Source of the DNA: Desulfobulbaceae bacterium
GTDB taxonomy: Bacteria; Desulfobacterota; Desulfobulbia; Desulfobulbales; SURF-16
Direction: 5' to 3'
Assembly: GCA_020444175.1 (NCBI GenBank)
Contig: JAHLLM010000002.1
Location: 124,001-188,000, forward strand
DNA: 64,000 nucleotides
Made by a program: the position numbers and the translations under genes. Shown here in pieces: positions 48,195-56,923 of the stretch; positions within the stretch are counted from its first letter, which is position 1; each line of letters opens with the position of its first letter. The notes below the pieces were generated by a model that saw only the letters and a program-made list of their open reading frames with translations, did not search any database and was not told the DNA's origin.

Positions 48195-48824
48195 TTGGCC
48201 AGATATAGAGGTGCAGTCTGTAGGCAATGCCGCAGAGAGAAATTGAAATTGTTTCTGAAGGGAGACAGGTGTTATTCCGATAGATGTTCTTTTGAACGAA
48301 GATCATTTCCACCGGGACAACATGGACAATCTCGAATGAGAAAAGAGTCTGATTACTCTATTCAGTTGAGAGAAAAACAAAAAGTACGCCGTATATACGG
48401 AATGCTTGAAGGTCAATTCAAGCGTTATTTTGAGATTGCAGAACGTACAAAAGGTGTTACCGGCGAAAATTTGCTTATTCTTCTCGAACGAAGACTTGAC
48501 AATACATTGTTTCGGCTCGGATTTGCATCATCAAGGACCCAAGGTCGCCAGTTGGTGAGGCATAATCACGTTCTGGTTAATGGTAAAAAGGTTAACATTC
48601 CATCATTTCAGGTATCTGTTAATGATGTGATTTCCATACGTGAAAAAAGCCGCAAGGTTGAAACCATTACGGAAAGTTTGGAATCAGTCGCAAGAAGGGG
48701 AATCCCTGACTGGCTTGAACTTGATCAAGCCGCTTTTTCCGGAAAGATCAAGGCCTTACCGGATCGTCAGGAAATTACTATGCCGATCCAGGAACAGCTG
48801 ATTGTCGAGCTTTATTCCAAATAA
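48195..48824 (+). CDS. rpsD: 30S ribosomal protein S4
   Basis: A 209-residue primary 16S rRNA binder with the S4 RNA-binding motif ([20 protein letters not shown] near residue 95). An N-terminal set of four Cys (CRQC near 9-12, and Cys near 27 and 32) suggests the zinc-binding form of S4. The start is TTG at 48195 after CGGAGGT. In Escherichia coli S4 represses the alpha operon. Confidence 0.98.
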   Translation: MARYRGAVCRQCRREKLKLFLKGDRCYSDRCSFERRSFPPGQHGQSRMRKESDYSIQLREKQKVRRIYGMLEGQFKRYFEIAERTKGVTGENLLILLERRLDNTLFRLGFASSRTQGRQLVRHNHVLVNGKKVNIPSFQVSVNDVISIREKSRKVETITESLESVARRGIPDWLELDQAAFSGKIKALPDRQEITMPIQEQLIVELYSK

Positions 48825-48878
48825 TGGCAAGGATTTTTAACTTTTTTTAACGTTGGAAAGAACAGCAAGAGAATAATA

Positions 48879-49934
48879 ATGACAAATGAGGAAATCCTGA
48901 CACAAGAGTCGACACAATTTTATCGTAACTGGCGTGATTTGATTACGCCTAACCCTCTTGAGTTGGACAAAGAAAGTCATACTGACAGTTACGGTAAATT
49001 TGTCTGTCATCCTCTTGAAAGAGGTTTTGCAACCACTATAGGTAATGGGCTTCGCCGTATTCTTCTCTCATCGGTGCAGGGTGCAGCTATTACAGCGGTT
49101 AAAATTGATGGCGCAATGCATGAATTTTCAACTCTTCCCGGTATACTTGAAGATGTTACAGAGATTATTCTGAATTTAAAGGAAGTTCGTTTAAAACTTT
49201 TTGATGATGATTCTGCGGTAGTCAAAATTGAGAAACATGTTCCAGGTCCGGTCAGTGCGGGTGATATTATCACAGGGTCTTCAGTTGAAGTTATGAACCC
49301 GGATAAACATATTTGTACAATTACCGGTGATGGTCATTTTGTTGCTGAACTTGAGGTTCAGTGGGGCAAAGGCTATTCTCCTGCAGAAAAGAATAAGTCG
49401 GAAGATCAGAGCGTCGGGGTTATACCAATCGACGCAATTTTTACTCCTATAAAAAATGTAAAAACCATTGTCAGTCAAGCCCGCGTCGGTCAGAGAACTG
49501 ACTATGATAAATTGACAATGGAAATAACCACCGATGGCAGTGTAAAGCCTGAGGATGCTCTTGCCTATGCAGCAAAAATACTCAAAGAGCAGATGACAGT
49601 TTTTGTTAATTTTGATGAAGATTTGATTGAGCCTTTACCTGTTGATTCAGGCCTTGAGACAGAGGAGAAAGAGGTCAATCCAAATCTTTATAAGAGTGTT
49701 GAAGATCTGGAGCTTTCCGTTCGATCCGCAAATTGTCTTCGTAATGCACAAATTTGCCATATTGGTGAACTTGTGCAGAAAACTGAGGCGGAAATGCTTA
49801 AAACCAAGAATTTTGGCCGTAAATCATTAAATGAAATTAAACAACTTCTGTCCGAAATGGGTCTTTCTCTCGGAATGAAGATTGATAATTGGGAGCCACC
49901 TGAATCTTCAGTCAACGATGATCAGGATGAATAA
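48879..49934 (+). CDS. rpoA: DNA-directed RNA polymerase subunit alpha
   Basis: A 351-residue subunit, slightly long because of an N-terminal extension of about 25 residues and an acidic tail. The N-terminal domain has [19 protein letters not shown] near residue 48; the C-terminal domain, which binds UP elements and activators, has [20 protein letters not shown] near 288 and [15 protein letters not shown] near 310. The Shine-Dalgarno is weak. Confidence 0.98.
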   Translation: MTNEEILTQESTQFYRNWRDLITPNPLELDKESHTDSYGKFVCHPLERGFATTIGNGLRRILLSSVQGAAITAVKIDGAMHEFSTLPGILEDVTEIILNLKEVRLKLFDDDSAVVKIEKHVPGPVSAGDIITGSSVEVMNPDKHICTITGDGHFVAELEVQWGKGYSPAEKNKSEDQSVGVIPIDAIFTPIKNVKTIVSQARVGQRTDYDKLTMEITTDGSVKPEDALAYAAKILKEQMTVFVNFDEDLIEPLPVDSGLETEEKEVNPNLYKSVEDLELSVRSANCLRNAQICHIGELVQKTEAEMLKTKNFGRKSLNEIKQLLSEMGLSLGMKIDNWEPPESSVNDDQDE

Positions 49935-49946
49935 AGAGGTAGGATT

Positions 49947-50333
49947 ATGAATCACAGGAAAACAGGCAGAAGACTAGGACGGACTACATCCCATAGAAAG
50001 GCAATGGTTCGTAACATGGTTACTTCTCTTCTTGAGCATGAGCGGATTGTAACGACAACTCCGAAGGCGAAAGAAGTTAGAAAAGTCGCTGATAAAATGA
50101 TTACCCTTGCCAAAAGGGGTGATTTGCATGCCAGACGTCAGGCGTTATCCTTTATTCGTGATAAAAATGTAGTTGCGAAACTCTTTGATAAGTTGCGTGA
50201 TGAATATATGGACCGAAATGGTGGTTATACCCGTATAATCCAAACTGGGAACAGGACCGGAGATGCCGCACCCATGGCCATACTCGAACTTGTTAACTAT
50301 CAGGAAGAAAGCGCTACTGAAGACGAGAATTAA
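49947..50333 (+). CDS. rplQ: 50S ribosomal protein L17
   Basis: A 128-residue protein: [20 protein letters not shown] at the start, [20 protein letters not shown] next. Last gene of the long ribosomal block; a perfect hairpin terminator follows. AAGAGG precedes the ATG. Confidence 0.98.
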   Translation: MNHRKTGRRLGRTTSHRKAMVRNMVTSLLEHERIVTTTPKAKEVRKVADKMITLAKRGDLHARRQALSFIRDKNVVAKLFDKLRDEYMDRNGGYTRIIQTGNRTGDAAPMAILELVNYQEESATEDEN

Positions 50334-50353
50334 ATTTGTTGTCATTTATAAAA

Positions 50354-50409
50354 TGAACAAATAAAAACCCCCGGGACATGTTAATGTCCCGGGGGTTTTT
50401 ATTTGTTCA
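50354..50409. terminator. 26-bp perfect hairpin terminator after rplQ
   Basis: Arms 50354-50379 and 50384-50409 are perfect reverse complements with a 4-base loop; the centre is CCCCCGGGACAT. The T-tract lies inside the right arm. It can work on both strands. The rest of the gap to 50768 shows no gene or clear signal. Confidence 0.9.
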
Positions 50410-50768
50410 GAAAACATAATGGTTTTTTTTACTCTACTTCTTAAATTTTTTTTGATATCATTTTTCTAGTCTGTGAGATAAGTGTCGTCACAACGGATGT
50501 GAGCGCAGGTTGCAGGGCCGGAAAAATAAAATTAATTTCATCAATTCACTTACCCTCCTTTATTGATGTTTCTTGTCTCTCATCAATGTAAGCGGGACCT
50601 GATCCTGCAGAGAATCTGATAGTCATTGCTCTCTTTCACGCCTTATCCCCTCAAGTTTTGGACGATCACACACCGACAATGCCTTTTTTCAGCGTTAAAG
50701 CTGTGAACTTCCGAGGAGGAAGGTCTTTATGGAGAATTGTTTATTATGTTGATGTATTAAATTGTTAA

Positions 50769-50953
50769 GTGATTACCACTGAAACTCAGCCAGTCTTGCA
50801 GCAGGTACTGTAATGCATTAATAATTCAAAAAATACTGTCTACACAAAAGTCATTCCCGCGAAAGCGGGAATCCAGAGTAGTTGGCTAGTCCGCCTGGAT
50901 TCCCGCCTCCGCGGGAATGACGTATAAAAAGGTTGAAAATGAGTGGTAATCAC
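50769..50953. repeat. 185-bp inverted-repeat element, family 2 copy A
   Basis: Ends GTGATTACCACT (50769-50780) and AGTGGTAATCAC (50942-50953) are perfect inverted repeats and extend imperfectly to about 24 bases. AAATTGTTA occurs at 50759-50767 and again at 50954-50962, so the insertion seems to be flanked by a target duplication of 9 or 10 bases. The interior carries two opposed REP-like palindromes, at 50850-50875 and 50897-50922. No coding capacity. A related unit is at 62922-63147. Confidence 0.75.
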
Positions 50954-51004
50954 AAATTGTTATGTATAAATTTATTGAGTAAATTTGTTTTCAAGGAGTA
51001 AACT

Positions 51005-51217
51005 ATGCAGGATGAAAGGGTATATAAATTTGTAGAGTTTGTCGGCACAAGTACGGATTCGTGGGAAGATGCAGCCAGAAACGCTGTACTTATAGCCAGT
51101 AAAAAATACAGCGATTTGCGCATAGGAGAGATTCTTGAGCAGGATATTACCATAGAAGCTGGTCAGGTCTCATTGTTCCGAATACGAATGAAGATGTCAT
51201 ACCGGTTCCATCTTTGA
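51005..51217 (+). CDS. Dodecin-family protein, SecE2/calcium-dodecin-like
   Basis: A 70-residue dodecin-fold protein: VYKFVEFVGTSTDSWEDAAR, then a final strand RIRMKMSYRF. Classical flavin-storing dodecins have a Trp in a WFEV motif that stacks on the flavin; here the site reads LRIGEILEQD, without Trp. That pattern matches the SecE2/calcium dodecin type of Mycobacterium, which forms a dodecamer but does not bind flavin in the usual way. AAGGAG precedes the ATG. It is a stand-alone gene. Confidence 0.85.
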   Translation: MQDERVYKFVEFVGTSTDSWEDAARNAVLIASKKYSDLRIGEILEQDITIEAGQVSLFRIRMKMSYRFHL

Positions 51218-51243
51218 TTTTTTTTTAAAATAAAAATAAAATA

Positions 51244-51272
51244 TTGCACTGGCAGAATTGTTTTGTTATAGA
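51244..51272 (+). promoter_or_regulatory. Sigma70-type promoter of cold-shock gene
   Basis: TTGCAC (51244-51249), 17-base spacer, TATAGA (51267-51272). The start would be near 51279, giving a leader of about 135 bases before the Csp gene. Long leaders are common in cspA-type genes and act as RNA thermosensors. Confidence 0.55.
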
Positions 51273-51414
51273 AATAATATAGTAATGTTGCAGTTTTTTT
51301 ATGTCTTCACTGTTAGTGGCAACCTGTACAAGGCTACACTCAGAATGTGACTATGAGAAATCTGTAAACTTTAATATTTTTAATGATTCCTCATAGGGAA
51401 TGAAGGAGCAGTAA

Positions 51415-51615
51415 ATGGTAGAAGGAAAAGTAAAATGGTTTAACGAATCCAAGGGTTTTGGTTTCATCGAGCGTGAAGATGGCGACGATGTATTCGTACA
51501 TTTTTCTGCAATTGAAGAAGAGGGATTTAAGACATTAAATGAGGGCCAAGCTGTAACGTTTGAGATCGTTGATGGACAGAAAGGACCTGCCGCTGCAAAT
51601 GTGAAGAAACTGTAA
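51415..51615 (+). CDS. Cold-shock domain protein (CspA family)
   Basis: A 66-residue single cold-shock domain with RNP1 KGFGFIE and RNP2 VFVHFSAI. Such proteins bind single-stranded RNA and DNA and melt mRNA structure. Length is standard. GAAGGAG precedes the ATG, and a hairpin terminator follows. Whether it is cold-induced cannot be told from sequence. Confidence 0.96.
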   Translation: MVEGKVKWFNESKGFGFIEREDGDDVFVHFSAIEEEGFKTLNEGQAVTFEIVDGQKGPAAANVKKL

Positions 51616-51640
51616 GATATTTTCTCTTACATTTATATGA

Positions 51641-51672
51641 AAAGCCCGCCCTTGAAAGGACGGGCTTTTTTT
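51641..51672 (+). terminator. Intrinsic terminator after Csp gene
   Basis: AAAGCCCG (51641-51648) pairs with CGGGCTTT (51661-51668) and runs into a T-tract to 51674. Confidence 0.85.
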
Positions 51673-51717
51673 TTACCTGTTGTCCATGTGTTGTGTATCG
51701 TGATGCGATGTTTCGTT

Positions 51718-53025
51718 TTAGCCCTCGACCAGCTTTCTTTTATCAATAACTCTTTTGGCTTTTCCCTCAAAACGTTCTAATGATTTTTCTTCAACAAGTT
51801 TGACATCCACTCCGATTCCAAGTTCTGTTGCCAGTCTTTTCTTTATATGATCGACTAATTGACGTTGCTTTTTCATCTGATCAAAAAATATAGATTCAAC
51901 AACCTCGACCAGAACGGTAACCTTGTCCAGGCGGTCCTCTCGTTCGACGACAATCTGGTAATGAGGCTCAGTGCCTTCGATATCAAAAAGAACTGCCTCA
52001 ATCTGCATGGGGTATACATTTACGCCCTTGATAATGAGCATGTCGTCGGTACGGCCAATGACGCGAGTCATTCTCTGAAAAGTCCGCCCGCACGGACATG
52101 GTTCAGGAAGCAACTTGGCCAGATCCCGGGTTCGGTAGCGAATAACCGGAAAAGCCTCTTTCGTCAAAGTGGTAAAAACCAGTTCCCCCAATTCACCCGG
52201 TTGCACAGGTTCCAGAGTATCCGGGTTGATTACCTCCACAAGAAAATGGTCTTCATTAATGTGCAAGCCATTGCATTCACTGCATTCACCCGCAACACCT
52301 GGGCCCATTACCTCGCTGAGACCATAGTTGTCAGTTGCCGTAATATGCAGCTTGTTGTTGATTTCACGGCGCATCTCTTCAGACCAGGGTTCGCCTCCGA
52401 ATAATCCGTAACGCAAGGAAAGGGCATTGAGGTTAATGTCCATTTCAATCATTTTGTCTGCAAGCAGCAGGGCATAGCTGGGCGTACATATCAATGCCGT
52501 GGTTTTGAAATCCTGCATGATCTGTATCTGTCTTTTGGTGTTGCCGCTTGAAATTGGAATAACCGATGCACCAACTTTTTCAGCACCGTAATGGAGTCCG
52601 AATCCGCCGGTAAAAAGTCCATATCCAAAAGCGATTTGAACCACGTCATCCTGCCCGACACCAGCAGAGGTAAGTATTCGAGCAACCATTTCAGACCAGT
52701 TTTTAATATCATTTCTGGTGTAGCCAACAACGGTAGCCATTCCTGTTGTCCCTGAAGAGGCATGAACGCGTACGACATCTCTTAATGGCACAGCAAAAAG
52801 GCCGTAAGGGTAATTGTCTCTCAGGTCATCTTTAGTTGTAAAAGGAAGATTGCGTACCTCCTCAAGAGACCGAAAACCATCCGGATCGATTTTCAGTTCC
52901 TTGAATTTTTTTCGATAAAAGGGAACATGCGTTGCCACACGGTAGAGAGTGGACTGCAGCCTTTCCAGTTGCAGTTGCTCAAGGTCTTCACGGGGTATGC
53001 ATTCTTTTGCTTCATCCCAGAACAT
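51718..53025 (-). CDS. paaK: Phenylacetate-CoA ligase
   Basis: A 435-residue adenylate-forming enzyme of the PaaK family. The AMP-binding P-loop-like motif [14 protein letters not shown] lies near residue 90, [12 protein letters not shown] near 235, and the C-terminal hinge segment [19 protein letters not shown] near 330. It makes aryl-acetyl-CoA from an arylacetate, ATP and CoA, or may run in reverse. A paralogue at 58806 is on the same strand, and the Liv transporter genes lie between them. Specificity for phenylacetate versus indoleacetate is open. Confidence 0.92.
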   Translation of the reverse strand: MFWDEAKECIPREDLEQLQLERLQSTLYRVATHVPFYRKKFKELKIDPDGFRSLEEVRNLPFTTKDDLRDNYPYGLFAVPLRDVVRVHASSGTTGMATVVGYTRNDIKNWSEMVARILTSAGVGQDDVVQIAFGYGLFTGGFGLHYGAEKVGASVIPISSGNTKRQIQIMQDFKTTALICTPSYALLLADKMIEMDINLNALSLRYGLFGGEPWSEEMRREINNKLHITATDNYGLSEVMGPGVAGECSECNGLHINEDHFLVEVINPDTLEPVQPGELGELVFTTLTKEAFPVIRYRTRDLAKLLPEPCPCGRTFQRMTRVIGRTDDMLIIKGVNVYPMQIEAVLFDIEGTEPHYQIVVEREDRLDKVTVLVEVVESIFFDQMKKQRQLVDHIKKRLATELGIGVDVKLVEEKSLERFEGKAKRVIDKRKLVEG

Positions 53026-53224
53026 TATCGGCCTCCCAAATCAGATAAAAATAACAAAAATATTCAGCCTGATGCTGAAAACTGACGGTCTCGCAAAAAG
53101 CTCACGAGTTCAATCCGGCAACGCAATATCCCTGGTTGCATCGTTGGCGATGTTTGAGAGGTATTGTACCCACACGGAGCATAAATACGAAACCATCAAA
53201 ATTAATTAAAAAATATGCTTATAA

Positions 53225-53363
53225 ACAATTCTCAGTTAAAAATTGCCACTTTTCTGTCGCCAAGTTTCAAATACTGGATTCCCGCCGCCGCGGGAATGAC
53301 ATAACCAAGCCCACCGTCACTCCCGCGGCGGCGGGAGTCTGGAGGCTGACTTCTGAGAATTGT
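53225..53363. repeat. 139-bp inverted-repeat element, copy 2
   Basis: Same length and orientation as the copy at 4445. Left end ACAATTCTCAGT (53225-53236), right end CTGAGAATTGT (53353-53363). Its cores read GCCGCCGC and GCGGCGGC where the other copies read GCCTCCGC and GCGGAGGC, so one base pair has changed on both arms. It lies between the livF and paaK genes. Confidence 0.85.
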
Positions 53364-53389
53364 ATAGAGGCAATTTAAAAAAAAGGTTA

Positions 53390-54136
53390 TTAAACAACAT
53401 CACAGGTCGCGCCATCCGTGTCGACATCGCGCCCCAAATAGGCTCTCTGCACGTCGCGGTTGACGAGAAGATCTTCCGCCGGTCCCTGCAAAATTATTTT
53501 ACCGGTTTCCAGAACATATCCGCGGTCAGCAATACCAAGGGCTGCTTTCGCGTTTTGTTCGACAAGTAAAACCGTATTGCCGGCATCCCTGAGCTTAATA
53601 ATTATTTTAAAAATGTTTTTGACAATGAGTGGAGCAAGACCTGTTGACGGCTCGTCAAGCATAATGAGTTTCGGCTTGGCCATGAGGGCACGTCCCATGG
53701 CGAGCATCTGCTGTTCTCCTCCGGAAAGTGTACCGGCAAGCTGGTTTTCTCTTTCTTTTAAAACAGGAAATATGGAATAAATTTCATCAAGCTCTTGTCG
53801 CTGTTGATAATTTTTCCGTTTGTTCCGGACATAGCCGCCGAGTATCAAATTTTCTTTTACAGACATTGTGGCAAAAACCTGTCTCCCTTCAGGTACGAGT
53901 GAGCACCCCTGGGCCACAATTTTTTCTGGTTTTACCTTGTTAATGGGCATGTCCAGAAGTGTGATGTCTCCTGCGCTCGATTTTATCATGCCGGCAATGG
54001 TATAAAGGAGCGTGGTTTTCCCTGCTCCGTTGGCTCCAATGATCGTCACAATTTCACCACTATCTACATGCATGGAGATGCGCTTCAAAACACGCAGCTT
54101 GCCATAGCCTGACTCGATGTTTCTGATTTTAAGCAT
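53390..54136 (-). CDS. livF: Branched-chain amino acid ABC transporter ATPase LivF
   Basis: A 248-residue ABC ATPase. Walker A is GANGAGKTT, the signature LSGGEQQM, Walker B LIMLDEPS, and the switch His is in LLVEQNAKAAL (Gln/Asn variant of the H-loop is usual in LivF). I choose the third of three tandem ATG codons, 54136; the gene overlaps the livG end by eight bases. Upstream ATG at 54217 would run inside livG. It pairs with LivG to drive uptake. Confidence 0.93.
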   Translation of the reverse strand: MLKIRNIESGYGKLRVLKRISMHVDSGEIVTIIGANGAGKTTLLYTIAGMIKSSAGDITLLDMPINKVKPEKIVAQGCSLVPEGRQVFATMSVKENLILGGYVRNKRKNYQQRQELDEIYSIFPVLKERENQLAGTLSGGEQQMLAMGRALMAKPKLIMLDEPSTGLAPLIVKNIFKIIIKLRDAGNTVLLVEQNAKAALGIADRGYVLETGKIILQGPAEDLLVNRDVQRAYLGRDVDTDGATCDVV

Positions 54137-54893
54137 CATCATCACCCAGGTAGATTTGTATGACCTCTTTATTTTTTTGAATAGCACTCGGTTGGTCTTC
54201 AGCGATTTTCCGGCCAAAGCTCAACACCACAATTTCATCGGATATATCCATAACCAGAGACATATCGTGTTCAACGAGAAGGACTGTGATGCCCTGTGAC
54301 TGGATTTTGGTTATAAGACGGGCTATTTCCGCCGTCTCATAGATATTAAGACCTGCTGCAGGTTCGTCGAGAAGAAGCAGCTGCGGATCGGAAGCAAGTG
54401 CCCGGGCAAATTCAACAGCCCTCTGCTGCCCAAAGGCGAGACTTGTTGCCTCGGCATCGGCAAATTGCTCAATTTCAAGTAAGTCAAGAAGCTCAAGGGA
54501 TTTGTTGCGAATTTCTTTTTCTTCGGACCAGGATGTTGGTAAATGAAACATGCCGGCAAAAAAACCGGCACGGCTTTGGGTATGGCGGCCAACCATGACA
54601 TTTTCTAGGGCAGTCATGCCGGGGAAAAGCTTGATGTTCTGAAAGGTTCGTGAAATGCCGCAGTTGGCAATCTGATGCGGTTGCAGTGCCTGAATCTCTT
54701 TACTGTCAAAGAGTACCTTGCCGGAATTCAGGGGAAGATTGCCTGAGATAAGGTTGAAAAGTGTGGTTTTGCCGGCGCCGTTTGGCCCAATAACCGCCTT
54801 TATCATGCCTTTTTCAACAGAAAACGTGACATCATTGACTGCATGGAGTCCGCCAAAGCGTTTATTGACATTAGTGACTTCTAAGAGTGCCAT
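54129..54893 (-). CDS. livG: Branched-chain amino acid ABC transporter ATPase LivG
   Basis: A 254-residue ABC ATPase. Walker A GPNGAGKTT, a degenerate signature LAFGQQRAVEFARAL as is usual in LivG, and Walker B LLLLDEPAAGL; the H-loop LLVEHDM is present. It starts 18 bases after the livM stop and overlaps livF. Confidence 0.95.
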   Translation of the reverse strand: MALLEVTNVNKRFGGLHAVNDVTFSVEKGMIKAVIGPNGAGKTTLFNLISGNLPLNSGKVLFDSKEIQALQPHQIANCGISRTFQNIKLFPGMTALENVMVGRHTQSRAGFFAGMFHLPTSWSEEKEIRNKSLELLDLLEIEQFADAEATSLAFGQQRAVEFARALASDPQLLLLDEPAAGLNIYETAEIARLITKIQSQGITVLLVEHDMSLVMDISDEIVVLSFGRKIAEDQPSAIQKNKEVIQIYLGDDDA

Positions 54894-54910
54894 TATCTTT
54901 AAAAATACGT

Positions 54911-55963
54911 TTAAGTTTTTGCTTTATCTTTCTTAAAGCGCTGCCAGAGGTGAAGGCGCAAGATTCCCTCAGGAGCAAAAAGCATGATGACGATGAGGAT
55001 ACAGCCAAAAACTGCATCATCGTATGAGCCGAACAGGCCGCGCAAGGACATAAAATTCAACAGAGTGCCCATGATGAGTGCGCCCCACAAGTGGGCCATG
55101 CCACCTATGGCAACAATAGCCACATAGCGCACCGATTTCATGATTCCGGCCTCGCTGGGACCGATACTGCCATTATAATGGGTAAGAAGCACACCAGCCA
55201 AGGCAGCGTATCCTGCACTTAAAACAAAGGTAAGAAGTTTGGCCCGGGCAGTGTCAACTCCCATGGCCTGGGCCGCCTCCTCGGAGCCGTGGATAGCACG
55301 GAGAGCCCTGCCCATGCGTGAATTAACCAGGTTGGTCAAGAGAAGCATGCCGATGAGTACAGCTCCCCATGCAATGTAGTAGTTGCTGGTTCGCGCTCCG
55401 AAATCACCGCTTACAGTAACTCCCGGCAGCAGCGTAAAGGAAGGAACGCCGGATAGGCCGTCAGCTTCACCAAAATAGGGAGTGGCCATGGCAATACGAT
55501 AGATGATAATGCCGAAACCAAGGGTAGCCATTGCTAAGTAATGCCCCTTTAGTTTCAGGACGGGTCCGCCCAAAGCCAGGGCTATGAGTAAGGCCGTGGA
55601 GACGGCGATAAAACAGGCAGCCCATGGATGCAGAGTGAGCAAAGGGTCGCCGTAAAGGTCCTGACTCGCTACCAGCAGGCCTGCTTTGTTTAACATGGAT
55701 GCAAAAGCGTTGTCGGCAAAAGGTGCAAGATTATGGGTGGTGAGCCCGGCCGACAGATAGCCTCCAATGGCAAAAAAACCGGCATGGCCCAGGGAGATTT
55801 GTCCTGCATAACCCATAATTGTGCATAAGCCGATAATAAGCAGGGAGTAGTAGGCGCTCATGGTGAGCTGGGTCAAGTAAAAGGCGGTATCTGTCCATTG
55901 GGTGATGAGTTGGACGAGAACCACCAAGGCCAGCAGAAAACCCAAAGAAAAATATTGCCGCAT
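54911..55963 (-). CDS. livM: Branched-chain amino acid ABC transporter permease LivM
   Basis: A 350-residue membrane permease with about ten hydrophobic segments and the family motif GYAGQISLGHAGFFAIGGY near residue 52. The EAA-like loop GRALRAIHGSEEAAQAMGVD near 225 contacts the ATPases. It begins two bases after the livH stop. Confidence 0.95.
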   Translation of the reverse strand: MRQYFSLGFLLALVVLVQLITQWTDTAFYLTQLTMSAYYSLLIIGLCTIMGYAGQISLGHAGFFAIGGYLSAGLTTHNLAPFADNAFASMLNKAGLLVASQDLYGDPLLTLHPWAACFIAVSTALLIALALGGPVLKLKGHYLAMATLGFGIIIYRIAMATPYFGEADGLSGVPSFTLLPGVTVSGDFGARTSNYYIAWGAVLIGMLLLTNLVNSRMGRALRAIHGSEEAAQAMGVDTARAKLLTFVLSAGYAALAGVLLTHYNGSIGPSEAGIMKSVRYVAIVAIGGMAHLWGALIMGTLLNFMSLRGLFGSYDDAVFGCILIVIMLFAPEGILRLHLWQRFKKDKAKT

Positions 55964-55965
55964 GG

Positions 55966-56856
55966 TTAAAACTCCTTGAGGCTTGCAGTCTCACTGCGTC
56001 CAAAGAGCCCATGCGGCCGGACAAAGAGAATGAGGAGCAGAATGGAGATTGAAACAGCCTCCTGGAAGGCAAGGGGAATTACAGTAATGCTGAACGATTC
56101 GATAAGGCCGAGCAGTAAGCCGGCGATAACGGCGGCCATGCTGTTGCCCAGGCCGCCCAGAATGGCAACAGTAAAACCCTTGATGGCAAGACCAGGTCCG
56201 ATATCATACTGGGTGTAGGTAATCGGGCTTATGACGCATCCTGCCAGGGCACCAATCCCTGCTGAAAGCATAAAGGAAAATGTGACCATGTTTTTGGCAT
56301 TGATGCCGCATAGCTGTGCCGCTAAACGGTTTGAGGAACAGGCCCGCATCTGCTGACCAATGGAGGTGAATCTGAAAAAAAGACTTAAGGCCGTTACCAT
56401 GATCGTGCTGACTCCGATCACCCAAAGTACCTGGGGTGATACTTTGGCTCCTAAAATGGTGATAGTGCTTAATTCATTGCCAATAAAATAGGGAAGGCTG
56501 TAAACTGTTTCTCCCCAGAAATGGAGGGCCAGCTCCCGGATGATTATGGAAAGTCCGATTGTTATAATGATCATCCTGAGAACGGAGGGACTTTTAAGCC
56601 AGCGGATAAAGATTACCTCCAGCAGTGCACCGATGATCATGGTGAGAGCCACGGCAGCAGCTATGGCAAGTGGCAGAGGAAGAACGTTGTTGAGACTAAT
56701 GGCAAACATCCCGCCCAGCATGACAAACTCACCCTGGGCAAAGTTAATAATGCCGGTGGTATTGTATATAATGTTAAATCCGATAGCCACTATGGCGTAT
56801 AAAAAGCCATAGGTGACACCGGCTAACAGGTATTGAAAAAAAAGATCAGGATTCAT
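55966..56856 (-). CDS. livH: Branched-chain amino acid ABC transporter permease LivH
   Basis: A 296-residue membrane permease with the LivH motif GIINFAQGEFVMLGGM near residue 36 and the coupling loop GQQMRACSSNRLAAQLCGIN near 180. I start at ATG 56856; GTG 56865 would add three residues. Neither has a Shine-Dalgarno, because the start lies directly in the tail of a terminator hairpin. Confidence 0.92.
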   Translation of the reverse strand: MNPDLFFQYLLAGVTYGFLYAIVAIGFNIIYNTTGIINFAQGEFVMLGGMFAISLNNVLPLPLAIAAAVALTMIIGALLEVIFIRWLKSPSVLRMIIITIGLSIIIRELALHFWGETVYSLPYFIGNELSTITILGAKVSPQVLWVIGVSTIMVTALSLFFRFTSIGQQMRACSSNRLAAQLCGINAKNMVTFSFMLSAGIGALAGCVISPITYTQYDIGPGLAIKGFTVAILGGLGNSMAAVIAGLLLGLIESFSITVIPLAFQEAVSISILLLILFVRPHGLFGRSETASLKEF

Positions 56857-56864
56857 GAAAGGCA

Positions 56865-56909
56865 CAAAAAAGCAGGCAAACCGGTAGCGCTACCATCGTT
56901 TGCCTGCTT
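56865..56909 (-). terminator. Terminator-like hairpin between livK and livH
   Basis: On the minus strand AAGCAGGCAAA (56909-56899) pairs with TTTGCCTGCTT (56880-56870) around an inner palindrome GGTAGCGCTACC, then a T-run follows. It would keep most transcripts to the binding-protein gene and let fewer continue into the permease genes. Confidence 0.8.
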
Positions 56910-56923
56910 GTCTCTTTTCCGGT

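Noticed and set aside
50410-50768. A small gene or RNA in the gap after the ribosomal block
   Set aside because: No frame with a ribosome binding site and no convincing structure was found besides the terminator and the repeat that follows.
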